NCBI GenBank assembly: GCA_046727955.1
Contig: JBKPDO010000354.1
Location: 1 to 18,272 of the forward strand
DNA from: DASVXQ01 sp046727955
GTDB lineage: Bacteria > Actinomycetota > CALGFH01
DNA length: 18,272 bases
Direction: 5' to 3'
Of this stretch, positions 1 through 8,086 are shown in pieces. Under the pieces are notes generated by a model that saw nothing but the letters and a program-made list of their open reading frames with translations, was not told the origin of the DNA and ran no database searches. The position numbers and the translations under genes are program-made. Numbering within the stretch: position 1 is the stretch's first letter; the number at the start of each line of letters is the position of its first letter.

Positions 1-294
1 CGTGCCCAGCTCGAGCGGCTCATCGAGGCTACCGAGCTGCCGAACGTCACCCTGCAGGTCCTGCCGTTCAGCGCGGGTGCGCATCCGGCCATGGTCGGGG
101 CGTTCAGCATCCTGCGGTTCGCCGAGCGGGAGCTGCCGGACGTGGTGTATCTCGAGCATCTGACCAACGCCCTGTACCTGGACAAGCGCGAGGACGTCGA
201 TCAGTACCTGCACGTCATGGACCAGATCTCCGCCCACAGCAAGCCCCCGACCAGCACCGTCGAGATTCTCAGCGCGGTGTTGCAGGAGGACTGA
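1..294 (+). CDS. DUF5753-type XRE-family regulator, C-terminal fragment
   Basis: The frame is open from the first base of the window and ends at TGA 292-294, so this is the last 97 residues of a longer protein whose start lies to the left. The visible part has the pattern of the DUF5753 effector domain that follows an N-terminal helix-turn-helix in many actinomycete regulators: a TELPNVTLQVLPF segment, then AHPAMVGAFSILRF, then a DVVYLEHLTNALYL segment and a C-terminal helix. The DNA-binding part is not in the window. In actinomycetes such genes often sit beside a small DUF397 protein, but none follows here; the next gene is convergent, 8 bases away. An internal ATG at 91 is not a credible start because the domain continues upstream of it. 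Family assignment is by recalled motif similarity. Confidence 0.8.
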   Translation, partial: RAQLERLIEATELPNVTLQVLPFSAGAHPAMVGAFSILRFAERELPDVVYLEHLTNALYLDKREDVDQYLHVMDQISAHSKPPTSTVEILSAVLQED

Positions 295-302
295 CGTCGG
301 GG

Positions 303-1385
303 TCAGGTCGCTCTGGTCGCAAGGACGTCGGCGAGATCGAAGCTGACGGTCTCCTCCAGCTGGGCGTAGGTGCAGGACTCTGGAGTCCGGTCGGGGCGCC
401 AGCGCACGAACTGGGCGGTGTGACGGAAGCGGCGGCCCTCCAGGTGGTCGTAGCGGACCTCCACGACCCGCTCGGGCCGCAGCGGCACAAACGACAGGTC
501 CTTGCCAGGGTTCCAGCGGCTGGTCTCCGACCCCCGCCAGGCGCGACGGTCGGCCTGCTCGTCGTGGCGGCTCCAGTCCCACGGATGGCCCGCGAACGTC
601 GTCACCAGCGGCTGCAGCTCGGCCAGCAGCTCAAGGCGCCGGGCCATGGGGAACGCGCCGACCACCCCGACGCTGGCCAGCTCCCCCGCGTCGGTGAACA
701 GCCCCAGCAGCAGCGAGCCGACCGCGGCCGGGCCGCGCTTGTGCAGCCGGTAGCCGGCCACCACACAGTCGGCGGTGCGCTGGTGCTTGACCTTCAGCCA
801 CGCCCGCCGGTCCGGCTCGTACGCCCCACCCAGCGGCTTGGCGACCACGCCGTCCAGCCCGGCACCCTCGAACCGCCCCAGCCAGTCCACGGCGCGGTCG
901 TGGTCGGTGGTCGCAGGGGTCAGGTGGACCGGCCGCCGCGCGTTGGCGAGGGCGCGCTCCAGCGCCACGCGCCGGCGTGAGAACGGCTGGCCAGACCAGT
1001 CGACGTCATCCAGGGCGAGCAGGTCGAAGGCGACCAGGCGGGCCGGGGTCTGCTCGGCCAGCAGGGCGACCCGGCTGGCGGCGGGGTGGATGCGCAGCAG
1101 CAGCGCGTCGAAGTCCAGCCGCCGCCCGGCCGGGTCGGGGACCACGATCTCGCCGTCGACGACGCAGCGGGTGGGCAGGCTGGCGGTGACCGCCTCGACC
1201 AGCTCGGGGAAGTAGCGGGTCAGCGGCCGCTCGTTGCGGCTGCCGAGCTGGACCTGGTCGCCGTCGCGGAACACGATCGTGCGGAACCCGTCCCACTTGG
1301 GCTCGAAGCTGTAGGGCCCAGTGGGCAGCTGGGCGACCGGCTTGGCCAGCATCGGCGCGACCGGCGGCATCACCGGCAGGTCCAT
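303..1385 (-). CDS. ligC: ATP-dependent DNA ligase, LigC type
   Basis: A 360-residue nucleotidyltransferase that seals nicks through a lysyl-AMP intermediate. Visible motifs: motif I FEPKWDGFR with nucleophile K30, LGSRNERP near 47-54, DGEIVV at 77-82, DGVVAKP at 178-184 and motif V WLKVK at 196-200. These are followed by an OB-fold region ending in the VEVRYD and FRHTAQFVRWRPDR segments typical of mycobacterial LigC, which is also about 360 residues. I chose ATG 1385 because the family begins M-x-LPVMPPV; a GTG six codons upstream (1403) is also possible. There is no fused polymerase or nuclease domain as in LigD. The SRAP gene lies 133 bases upstream on the same strand, with a hairpin between them, so co-transcription is possible but not shown. 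Family role: back-up repair, including base excision or gap repair. Confidence 0.93.
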   Translation of the reverse strand: MDLPVMPPVAPMLAKPVAQLPTGPYSFEPKWDGFRTIVFRDGDQVQLGSRNERPLTRYFPELVEAVTASLPTRCVVDGEIVVPDPAGRRLDFDALLLRIHPAASRVALLAEQTPARLVAFDLLALDDVDWSGQPFSRRRVALERALANARRPVHLTPATTDHDRAVDWLGRFEGAGLDGVVAKPLGGAYEPDRRAWLKVKHQRTADCVVAGYRLHKRGPAAVGSLLLGLFTDAGELASVGVVGAFPMARRLELLAELQPLVTTFAGHPWDWSRHDEQADRRAWRGSETSRWNPGKDLSFVPLRPERVVEVRYDHLEGRRFRHTAQFVRWRPDRTPESCTYAQLEETVSFDLADVLATRAT

Positions 1386-1462
1386 GCCTTCAGTATCCAG
1401 CACCCGGGGACCTGCGGGTGGGACCTGGGGATAGAGCCTCCTCGCACCCAGCCGGCATCGTG

Positions 1463-1486
1463 GACGCCCAGCTCCGTCTGGGCGTC
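1463..1486 (-). terminator. 9-bp perfect hairpin between SRAP gene and ligC
   Basis: GACGCCCAG (1463-1471) and CTGGGCGTC (1478-1486) form a perfect 9-bp stem around the 6-base loop CTCCGT. It lies 32 bases past the stop of the SRAP gene and about 80 bases before the ligC start. No U-tract follows on either strand, so it could be a weak terminator, an mRNA 3'-end stabiliser or an attenuator between the two genes. Confidence 0.5.
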
Positions 1487-1518
1487 GGGCACGCGTCCCG
1501 CATCCGGTGCCAGGCGTG

Positions 1519-2229
1519 CTAGGCGGTGACCGGCTGGTGACCTTCCAGCGGCCGCAGCAGCTCCGGACTGTTGTTGCGGACGTTCCCCACCGCCGGCTCC
1601 ACCGGCCACAGGGCCAGCAACTCCTCGGGGGCTGGCTTCAGCAGCGCGGCCAACTGCTCGACATCGGTGTTGCCGGGGTCCAGCCACGCATCCCACGCCT
1701 CAGGCGCCAGGATCACCGGCATGCGGTGGTGCACCGGGGCCATGAGCTGGTTGGCGGTGGTGGTCAGGATCGTGCACGTCCACAGCTCACCGTCGCCACC
1801 ACGTTCTGGGTCGCGCCAGGTCGCCCACAGCCCGGCCAGCGCCAGCGGCTGCTCGTCGCGGGCGACGATGTAGAACGGTTGCTTGCGGCGCCCTTTGCCC
1901 TGGTCCTGCCACTCGTAGAAGCCGTCGATAGGGATGATGCAGCGCCGCTTGGCCAGGCTGCTCTTCCACGACGGCTTCTCGCGCACGGTCTCGGCGCGCA
2001 TGTTGATCATCTTGTTGCCGGCCGTGGGGTCCTTAGCCCATCTGGGAACAAGGCCCCAGCGCAGCTCGCGGAGCTGGCGGGCGCCGTCGCTGCCGGCGAC
2101 GACGACCAGGATGTCGCTGGCCGGGGCGACGTTCCAGCTCGGCTGGTGGCCTTCGACGCCGGCCGGCTCGGCACGGAACTGCTCGGCGAGCAGAGACAGC
2201 TGGGCCGCTGAGGTAAACCGTCCACACAT
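1519..2229 (-). CDS. SRAP-domain abasic-site processing protein (HMCES/YedK family)
   Basis: A 236-residue SRAP peptidase-fold protein. Family members cross-link through the N-terminal Cys to abasic sites in single-stranded DNA and shield them from error-prone processing. The start is fixed by chemistry: the protein must begin Met-Cys, and ATG 2227-2229 gives MCGRF with C2. The open frame runs about 85 codons further upstream but without family similarity. Other active-site residues are present: N33 in SWNVAP, N76/R78 in INMRAE, E106 in GFYEW and H168 in HHRMP. Length is normal (E. coli YedK about 220). The ribosome-binding site is weak, and the transcript may be leaderless or start close by. 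The pairing with a LigC ligase downstream suggests a shared lesion-repair role (inference). Confidence 0.94.
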   Translation of the reverse strand: MCGRFTSAAQLSLLAEQFRAEPAGVEGHQPSWNVAPASDILVVVAGSDGARQLRELRWGLVPRWAKDPTAGNKMINMRAETVREKPSWKSSLAKRRCIIPIDGFYEWQDQGKGRRKQPFYIVARDEQPLALAGLWATWRDPERGGDGELWTCTILTTTANQLMAPVHHRMPVILAPEAWDAWLDPGNTDVEQLAALLKPAPEELLALWPVEPAVGNVRNNSPELLRPLEGHQPVTA

Positions 2230-2388
2230 GCTCACTACGGTAACAGCCCCAGCCGACAATCGGTCGCGGCAGCGATCTGAGAGCTGAAGTCGCCCCACCA
2301 GGTTGCGGGCAATGCGGAGGGCCGCTGCAGGATGGCTCGGTGGATCTCGTCGGCCTGCTCGTGCCCGAGTCGCTGCCGCTCGGCCCAT

Positions 2389-2428
2389 TGGTGCAGCTGA
2401 CGGACTCCTGGTGCAGCTGACGGACTCC
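2389..2428. repeat. Perfect 20-bp tandem duplication
   Basis: The unit TGGTGCAGCTGACGGACTCC occurs at 2389-2408 and again, directly adjoining and identical, at 2409-2428. Each copy carries a CTGACG hexamer (2397-2402 and 2417-2422), the downstream one lying 17 bases before a GATACT hexamer. The unit is not a multiple of three, which argues against a coding repeat. Confidence 0.9.
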
Positions 2429-2445
2429 GCCCCATGACCGATACT
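2417..2445 (+). promoter_or_regulatory. Candidate sigma-70-like promoter for the GH63-glgX operon
   Basis: CTGACG at 2417-2422 and GATACT at 2440-2445 are separated by 17 bases, and each matches four of six bases of the housekeeping consensus. A start near 2452 would give a leader of roughly 95 bases containing the hairpin at 2469-2497. This is a pattern match only; in GC-rich actinomycete DNA such matches are weak evidence. Confidence 0.35.
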
Positions 2446-2468
2446 GCCTGGCAGATACTGAAGGATGG

Positions 2469-2497
2469 CCGGCTCCGTGCTCATCCCAGGGAGCCGG
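2469..2497 (+). promoter_or_regulatory. Leader hairpin upstream of GH63 gene
   Basis: CCGGCTCC (2469-2476) and GGAGCCGG (2490-2497) form a perfect 8-bp stem with a 13-base loop, extendable by a G-U pair. It ends 39 bases before the Shine-Dalgarno. It could tune transcription or mRNA stability, or be an operator in DNA. It matches no riboswitch that I recognise. Confidence 0.4.
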
Positions 2498-2535
2498 TGC
2501 GGACTCTGCTATTGGTCCGTCCACGCGCCGCAGCC

Positions 2536-2542
2536 AAGGAGG
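2536..2542 (+). promoter_or_regulatory. Shine-Dalgarno that sets the GH63 start
   Basis: AAGGAGG at 2536-2542, six bases before GTG 2549. The open frame begins at ATG 2465, but that codon has no comparable site and the first 28 codons lack family similarity, so GTG 2549 is preferred. Confidence 0.8.
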
Positions 2543-2548
2543 TCCCCA

Positions 2549-5272
2549 GTGCTCCCGAATCGACCTGCGACGGCCCGGCCGGAGACCTTGGGAGCTGAGC
2601 GCGAGCGGGTGGAGAAGCAGGCCAGCGACTGGTATCTGTGGGGGCCGTACCTCAGCGAGCGCCAGTGGGGAACGGTCCGGGAGGACTACAGCGCCGACAG
2701 TGGGGCGTGGAGCTACCTGCCGCATGACCACGCCCGCTCCCAGGCGTACCGGTGGGGCGAGGACGGGCTGGCCGGGTTCAGCGACGTCGAGCAGCGGCTG
2801 TGCCTGGCCCTGGCGCTGTGGAACGGGCGCGACGCGATCCTCAAGGAACGGCCGTTCGGGTTGACTGGGCCCGAGGGAAACCACGGTGAGGACGTCAAAG
2901 ACTACTGGTGGTATCTGGACGCCGTTCCCAGCCATGCCTGGAACCGCTGGCGCTACCACTACCCGCAAGCCGCCTTCCCCTACGAGGACCTGCGAGCCGA
3001 GAACGGCAGGCGCGGCCGGCACGACCCCGAGTACGAGCTGCTCGACACGGGCGTGTTCGACGAGGACCGGTATTGGGTCGTCGAGGTCCACTATGCGAAG
3101 GCGACCCCCACCGACCTGCTGATGTCGGTGCGGGTCACGAACGCGGGACCCGACCAGGAGATGCTCCACGTCCTGCCGACGGCGTGGTTCCGCAACACCT
3201 GGTCCTGGGACCCCGACGCTCCGAGACCGGAGCTCGCCGCGACCGCGGCCGCGGTCGTCGGCGTCCACCACCCGTCCCTCGGCGAGCTGGAGCTGCTGGC
3301 CGCCCCGGGTCCGGACGGGACCGGGCCGACGCTGCTGTTCTGCGACAACGAGAGCAACGAGCAGCGCCTGTATGGTGCCGCCGCGGCGACGCCCTACCCC
3401 AAGGACGGGATCAACGACCACGTCGTGTCGGGTTCGGCCACCGTCAACCCCACCCGCCGGGGCACCAAGTGCGCGGCCTGGTACCGCGTCGCCGTCGCGC
3501 CCGGGTCGACGGTGGAACTGCGCCTGCGGTTGCGTCCCGCGGGGTCCGGCACGGACCACGCCATAGCGCTGGGATCCGACTTCGAGCAGGTGGTCGCCAT
3601 CAGGCGGGCGGAGGCCGACGAATTCTATACCGGCCTCACCCCGCCGGCCGCCTCCTCGGACGAGGCGATGGTGATGCGCCAGGCCTTCGCCGGGATGCTG
3701 TGGAGCAAGCAGCTCTACTACTACGACGTGGCCCGCTGGCTGGACGGTGATCCCGGGCAGCCGGCGCCCCCGGCCTCGAGACGTACCGGTCGCAACGCCC
3801 GCTGGCGCAGCTTCGACGCCTTCGACGTCATGTCCATGCCCGACAAGTGGGAGTACCCGTGGTTCGCCGCTTGGGACCTCGCCTTCCACTGCGTAGCCCT
3901 CGCCCACGTCGACCCCGAGTTCGCCAAGCAGCAGCTGCTGCTGGTCTGCCGCGAGTGGTTCCAGCACCCCAACGGCGCCCTCCCCGCTTACGAGTGGGAC
4001 TTCGGCGATGTCAACCCGCCGGTGCACGCGTGGGCGGCGCTCGAGGTCTTCGCCATCGACGGCGGTCGTGACCTCGACTTCCTCAGCCGTGTCTTCGACA
4101 AGCTGCTGGTCAACTTCACCTGGTGGGTCAACCGAGAGGACGCCGACGGGTCCAATCTGTTCGAGGGTGGCTTTCTCGGGCTGGACAACATCGGCCCGCT
4201 CGACCGGTCGCACCTTCCCGTCGGGGGCATCTTGGAGCAGGCCGACGCCACAGGCTGGATGGCCTCCTACGCGCTGGCGATGACCACGATCGCGGCGATC
4301 CTGCACCGCACTGGACGCCGCCCGGCGCTGGACCTGGTCTACAAGTTCCTCGAGCACTTCGCCGAGATCCGCGACGCCATCGAGCGCCAGGGGCTGTGGG
4401 ACGACACCGACGGGCTGTTCTACGACCGGATCGTCACGCCGAGCGGCGGCGTCGTGCCGGTGAAGGTCCACTCCATGGTCGCCATCATCCCGGTGCTGGC
4501 CGTCGCGGTGATCGACGAGCGGCTGCTGGACCGGTCCGTCCTCCCGGGCAAGCAGTTCGCCAACTTCCTGGACCGCGAGGGGTCGCGGGACCCCGAGAAG
4601 CTGACTGAGCGCGGGGTCCTGCGGGGCGATCCCGGGCGCAGGCGGCTGCTGCTGGGCGGTGTGGGCGTCGAGCGGGTCATGCGCCTGTTCCGCAAGCTGT
4701 TCGACCCGGCGGAATTCCTGTCCCCCTACGGTCTGCGCTCCATCTCCGCGTTCCACCGCGACCACCCCTACACACTGGACGTCGAGGGGGTGCGCGCCAC
4801 CGTGGACTACGAGCCGGCCGAGTCGACCACCGACCTGTTCGGCGGCAACTCGAACTGGCGCGGGCCGCTGTGGTTCCCGCTGAACTTCCTGGTCACCAGC
4901 GCAGTGGAGCGCTACCACCGCTTCTTCGCCGAGGACCTGACGATCGAGTACCCCACCGGATCGGGCCGCCTGCTGACCTTCGACGCCGCGGCTGAGGACC
5001 TGTGGGCCCGGCTGGTGTCGATTTTCCTCGTCGGGCCGGACGGCCGGCGACCCTGCTTCGGATGGGTCGACCGGCTGCAGCACGACCCGAACTGGAAGGA
5101 CAACCTGATGTTCAACGAGTACTTCCACGCAGACAACGCGGCCGGCCTGGGCGCCTCGCACCAGACTGGGTGGACGGGGATCGTGGCCGACGTCATCCGG
5201 CGCCGGCACGGCATGGTCCCCTCCCTCGACGACGTCGTGCTCAGGCTGGGCGAGCCGGGCGGGCGGCCGTGA
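2549..5272 (+). CDS. GH63-like glucosidase (MGH1-type, (alpha/alpha)6 barrel)
   Basis: A 907-residue cytoplasmic protein (no signal peptide seen) of the bacterial family related to processing alpha-glucosidase I and E. coli YgjK. The N-terminal half is beta-sandwich-like, and the C-terminal half is the helical barrel. Family-like segments are SDWYLWGPYLSERQWGTVRED near the N-terminus, KWEYPWFAAWDLAFH with D443 as candidate general acid, AYEWDFGDVNPPVHAWA, QADATGWMA, NSNWRGPLWFPLNF, and FNEYFHADN with E857 as candidate general base. The catalytic assignments are by analogy. Substrate is not deducible; alpha-glucosides, or glucosyl groups on glycogen, trehalose or glucosylglycerate, are possible. 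It is the first gene of an operon: its TGA overlaps the GTG of glgX by 4 bases, which implies translational coupling with glycogen debranching. Confidence 0.88.
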   Translation: MLPNRPATARPETLGAERERVEKQASDWYLWGPYLSERQWGTVREDYSADSGAWSYLPHDHARSQAYRWGEDGLAGFSDVEQRLCLALALWNGRDAILKERPFGLTGPEGNHGEDVKDYWWYLDAVPSHAWNRWRYHYPQAAFPYEDLRAENGRRGRHDPEYELLDTGVFDEDRYWVVEVHYAKATPTDLLMSVRVTNAGPDQEMLHVLPTAWFRNTWSWDPDAPRPELAATAAAVVGVHHPSLGELELLAAPGPDGTGPTLLFCDNESNEQRLYGAAAATPYPKDGINDHVVSGSATVNPTRRGTKCAAWYRVAVAPGSTVELRLRLRPAGSGTDHAIALGSDFEQVVAIRRAEADEFYTGLTPPAASSDEAMVMRQAFAGMLWSKQLYYYDVARWLDGDPGQPAPPASRRTGRNARWRSFDAFDVMSMPDKWEYPWFAAWDLAFHCVALAHVDPEFAKQQLLLVCREWFQHPNGALPAYEWDFGDVNPPVHAWAALEVFAIDGGRDLDFLSRVFDKLLVNFTWWVNREDADGSNLFEGGFLGLDNIGPLDRSHLPVGGILEQADATGWMASYALAMTTIAAILHRTGRRPALDLVYKFLEHFAEIRDAIERQGLWDDTDGLFYDRIVTPSGGVVPVKVHSMVAIIPVLAVAVIDERLLDRSVLPGKQFANFLDREGSRDPEKLTERGVLRGDPGRRRLLLGGVGVERVMRLFRKLFDPAEFLSPYGLRSISAFHRDHPYTLDVEGVRATVDYEPAESTTDLFGGNSNWRGPLWFPLNFLVTSAVERYHRFFAEDLTIEYPTGSGRLLTFDAAAEDLWARLVSIFLVGPDGRRPCFGWVDRLQHDPNWKDNLMFNEYFHADNAAGLGASHQTGWTGIVADVIRRRHGMVPSLDDVVLRLGEPGGRP

Positions 5273-7374
5273 ACGCGCCGGCCCTGCCCGGCACGGCGTA
5301 CCCCCTCGGTGCCACCCCCGGCGCCGGCGGCACGAACTTCGCCGTCTCCTCCGTGGCCGACGGTGTGCTGCTGTGCGTATTCGACGCCGACGGCACCGAG
5401 ACGCAGGTCCCGCTGCGGGAACGCGACGGCGAGGTCTGGCACGGGTTCCTGCCCGGGGTCGGGCCGGGCCAGGCCTACGGCTACCGGGCCACCGGCCCGT
5501 ACGACCCCCGCCGCGGGCTACGGTGCAACCCGACGAAGCTGCTGCTCGACCCCTACGCCCGGGCCATCGACGGCGAGGTGCGGTTCGGGCCGGAGGTCCT
5601 CGGGCACGGAGCCGACGATCCCGAGGCCCCGAGCACGCTGGACTCGGCCGGGCACGTCCCGCGCAGCCTGGTGGTGGACGCCTCCTTTGACTGGAGCGAT
5701 CGTCCCCGGCCCCGCCACACCTACGCCGACACGGTCATCTACGAGGTCCACGTCAAGGGCTTCACCGCCGCCAATCCCGCGGTGCCGGCCGAGCTTCAGG
5801 GCACCTACGCGGGGCTCGCCCACGAGGCCGCGGTCGCGCATCTCGTCGGCCTGGGGATCACCACGGTGGAGCTGCTCCCGGTACACCACAACGTGCCGGA
5901 GCCGTTCCTCCCCGAGCGCGGCTTGACCAACTACTGGGGCTACAACACGATCGGGTACTTCGCGCCGCACGCCGGCTACTCCGCCGCGGTCCGGGCCTCC
6001 AGGCCCGGCGGGCAGGTCGCCGAGTTCCAGGCCATGGTCGACACCCTCCACGGCGCCGACCTCGAGGTCATCCTCGACGTGGTGTTCAACCACATCGCCG
6101 AGGGTGACCACCTCGGCCCGACGCTTTGCCACCGCGGACTGCACAACCCGGCCTACTACTGGCTCGATCCCGCCGACCCGCGCCGTTACGTGGACACGAC
6201 CGGCTGCGGCAACTCGCTCAACGCCGGCAGCTCGGTCAGCCTCCAGCTGATCATGGACTCGCTGCGCTACTGGCTGACCGAGATGGGGGTCGACGGCTTC
6301 CGCTTCGACCTGGCGCCAACGCTGGCCCGCCAGGAGGGTGGCTTCGACCGGCTGTCGGCGTTCTTCGACCTGGTGTCGCAGGACCCGGTGGTCTCTCGCG
6401 CCAAGCTCATCGCCGAGCCCTGGGACGTGGGCCGCACCGACAGCTACGACCTCGGTCGGTTCCCGCCGCTGTGGAGCGAGTGGAACGGCCGCTACCGCGA
6501 CGTGATGCGCGACTTCTGGCGCAGCCACGACGGGCTGCTCGGCGAGTTCGCCGCCCGTTTCAGCGGCTCCTCCGACCTCTACAGCGCGGCCGGGCGACGT
6601 CCTACCGCCTCTGTCAACTTCATCACCGTCCATGACGGCTTCACGCTGGCCGACCTGGTCTCCTACGACTCCAAGCACAACCAGGCCAACGGCGAGGCCA
6701 ACCGGGACGGCACCGACGACAACCGCTCGTGGAACTGCGGAGCCGAGGGCCCAACCACCGAGCCCAGCGTCCTGGACCTGCGGGCTCGGCAGCGCCGCGC
6801 CCTGCTCACGACGCTGCTGCTGTCGTTCGGGGTGCCGATGCTCCTGGGCGGCGATGAGCTCGGCCGCACGCAACGGGGAAACAACAACGCCTACTGCCAG
6901 GACAACCCGATAAGCTGGTTCGACTGGTCCTCCCCCGACGAGCGGCTGCTCGGCTTCACCAGACGGCTGATCGCGATCCGGCGAGACCACCCGGTGTTCC
7001 GCCGCCGCCGGTTCCTCACCGGCGTGGAGGCCACCGAGCTGCGCTGGTACACCCCAGGGGGTGCGCAGATGACGCCGGCCGACTGGAACTACCCGGGGGC
7101 GCGCAGCGTGGCCGTCTACCTCGACGGCGCCGACGACCCCGACCGCGCCGCGGACGGCACCCTGCTCACCGACGATGATTTCCTGATGATGATCAACGCT
7201 TGGTGGGAGCCACTGGACTTCGCCGTCCCCGCGATCCGTCCGGGCCAGCTCTGGGATCCAGAGATCGACACCTACGAACCGTCCGGCGTGGCCGCGCCCG
7301 GAGCGCTCACCGCCGGCGGCCACGTCACCGTTCGCCCCCGGTCGATCGTGCTGCTCCGCGGAAGCCGACAATGA
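5269..7374 (+). CDS. glgX: Glycogen debranching enzyme GlgX (GH13 isoamylase type)
   Basis: A 701-residue GH13_11 enzyme that hydrolyses alpha-1,6 branches of glycogen limit dextrins. The N-terminal CBM48-like domain starts GTAYPLGATPGAGGTNFAV, and the catalytic (beta/alpha)8 barrel follows. Visible active-site segments are VIYEVHVKGFT, VVFNHIAEGD, GVDGFRFDLA with nucleophile D347, IAEPWD with acid/base E383, and ITVHDGFT with transition-state D456. NYWGYNTIGYFAPHAGY and LGGDELGRTQRGNNNAYCQDN are typical of GlgX/TreX. The GTG start at 5269 overlaps the upstream stop (GTGA); the frame stays open about 89 codons further but only as a shadow of the GH63 gene. Length is normal. Its stop overlaps the ATG of the next gene (ATGA), so the three genes form one operon. 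Confidence 0.96.
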   Translation: MNAPALPGTAYPLGATPGAGGTNFAVSSVADGVLLCVFDADGTETQVPLRERDGEVWHGFLPGVGPGQAYGYRATGPYDPRRGLRCNPTKLLLDPYARAIDGEVRFGPEVLGHGADDPEAPSTLDSAGHVPRSLVVDASFDWSDRPRPRHTYADTVIYEVHVKGFTAANPAVPAELQGTYAGLAHEAAVAHLVGLGITTVELLPVHHNVPEPFLPERGLTNYWGYNTIGYFAPHAGYSAAVRASRPGGQVAEFQAMVDTLHGADLEVILDVVFNHIAEGDHLGPTLCHRGLHNPAYYWLDPADPRRYVDTTGCGNSLNAGSSVSLQLIMDSLRYWLTEMGVDGFRFDLAPTLARQEGGFDRLSAFFDLVSQDPVVSRAKLIAEPWDVGRTDSYDLGRFPPLWSEWNGRYRDVMRDFWRSHDGLLGEFAARFSGSSDLYSAAGRRPTASVNFITVHDGFTLADLVSYDSKHNQANGEANRDGTDDNRSWNCGAEGPTTEPSVLDLRARQRRALLTTLLLSFGVPMLLGGDELGRTQRGNNNAYCQDNPISWFDWSSPDERLLGFTRRLIAIRRDHPVFRRRRFLTGVEATELRWYTPGGAQMTPADWNYPGARSVAVYLDGADDPDRAADGTLLTDDDFLMMINAWWEPLDFAVPAIRPGQLWDPEIDTYEPSGVAAPGALTAGGHVTVRPRSIVLLRGSRQ

Positions 7375-8054
7375 CCACCATGCCGCCGGAGACGCTGTAC
7401 CACCGATGGATGGGGTGGCACGCACCTGAAATGCGGCGAGCCGTCGCTGTGGCCGCCATCGGCCTGACCGTCGCTGTTGTGCTCTTGCCGTTCATGACCT
7501 GGGGGTTGGCGGTGGTCGTAGGCTGGGACGCCGCGGCGCTCACCTTCCTGACGACCATCTGGCCGGTCATTATCCGAGCGGACGGCCCGCATGCCGAGAA
7601 GTTGGCGACGCGCGAGGACGAGACGCGCCGCTCCGCTAGGCTGCTGCTGCTCGGGGCGGGCGTCGCCAGCCTCGTGGGTGTGGGCTTCGCCCTCACCCTT
7701 GCGGGCCGGGAGAGCGGCTCGGGGCGGCTCCTGCTCATCGGCGTTGCCGTGCTGACCGTCGTGCTGTCGTGGAACTTGGTCAACACGGTCTACACCCTGC
7801 GCTACGCCGACCTGCACTTCAGATCGAGAGCCACGGGCATCGGCTTCGGCGACTCGGACGGTCAGGAGCGGCCCAGCTACCGTGACTTCGCCTACGTCGC
7901 CTTCACGATCGGCATGTGCTACCAGGTGTCCGACACGACGGTGCGCGACCCCCGTATCCGGCGCACCGTGCTCGCCCACGCCCTCCTGTCGTACCTGTTC
8001 GGGGTGGTGATCGTGGGAGGCTCCGTCAACCTCATCGCCGGACTGGTCCGCTGA
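7371..8054 (+). CDS. DUF1345 family integral membrane protein
   Basis: A 227-residue protein with about six predicted membrane segments (roughly 23-40, 42-65, 89-110, 119-140, 170-185 and 199-225). DUF1345 features are the conserved WPVIIRADGPHAE loop after the second helix, the RRSARLLLL segment, the YVAFTIGMCYQVSDT motif and the C-terminal ALLSYLFGVVIV helix. Function of the family is unknown to me. ATG 7371 overlaps the glgX stop by 4 bases, so it is translationally coupled. A second ATG at 7380 is possible. The coupling to polysaccharide genes may be positional only. The gene ends facing the convergent oxidoreductase gene, with 32 bases between them. Confidence 0.9.
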   Translation: MTTMPPETLYHRWMGWHAPEMRRAVAVAAIGLTVAVVLLPFMTWGLAVVVGWDAAALTFLTTIWPVIIRADGPHAEKLATREDETRRSARLLLLGAGVASLVGVGFALTLAGRESGSGRLLLIGVAVLTVVLSWNLVNTVYTLRYADLHFRSRATGIGFGDSDGQERPSYRDFAYVAFTIGMCYQVSDTTVRDPRIRRTVLAHALLSYLFGVVIVGGSVNLIAGLVR

Positions 8055-8086
8055 TCCCACCGGACCGCCCGCCGGTACGCGCTCGA

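Larger units (their letters stand above)
2230..2548. other. Divergent control region between SRAP gene (-) and GH63 gene (+)
   Basis: About 319 bases without a convincing gene. It holds a 20-bp perfect tandem duplication (2389-2428), a candidate plus-strand promoter (2417-2445), a 7-bp direct repeat GATACTG (2440-2446 and 2454-2460), a leader hairpin (2469-2497) and the GH63 Shine-Dalgarno (2536-2542). A 66-codon minus-strand frame (2235-2435) crosses the duplicated segment and stops 5 bases before the SRAP start. I do not recognise its product and treat it as unsupported. Confidence 0.6.

Noticed and set aside
2235..2435. 66-codon minus-strand frame just upstream of the SRAP gene
   Set aside because: It crosses the 20-bp tandem duplication, has no recognisable motif and weak start context. 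It would sit entirely in the divergent control region. Not called, though its stop lies only 5 bases from the SRAP start.
2033..5209. 1058-codon minus-strand frame opposite the GH63 gene
   Set aside because: Shadow of GC-rich coding: the plus strand carries clear GH63 motifs, and the minus product is Val/Gln/Gly/Pro-rich with no domain.
5518..7425. 635-codon minus-strand frame opposite glgX
   Set aside because: Antisense shadow of a gene with complete GH13 active-site motifs; low-complexity product.
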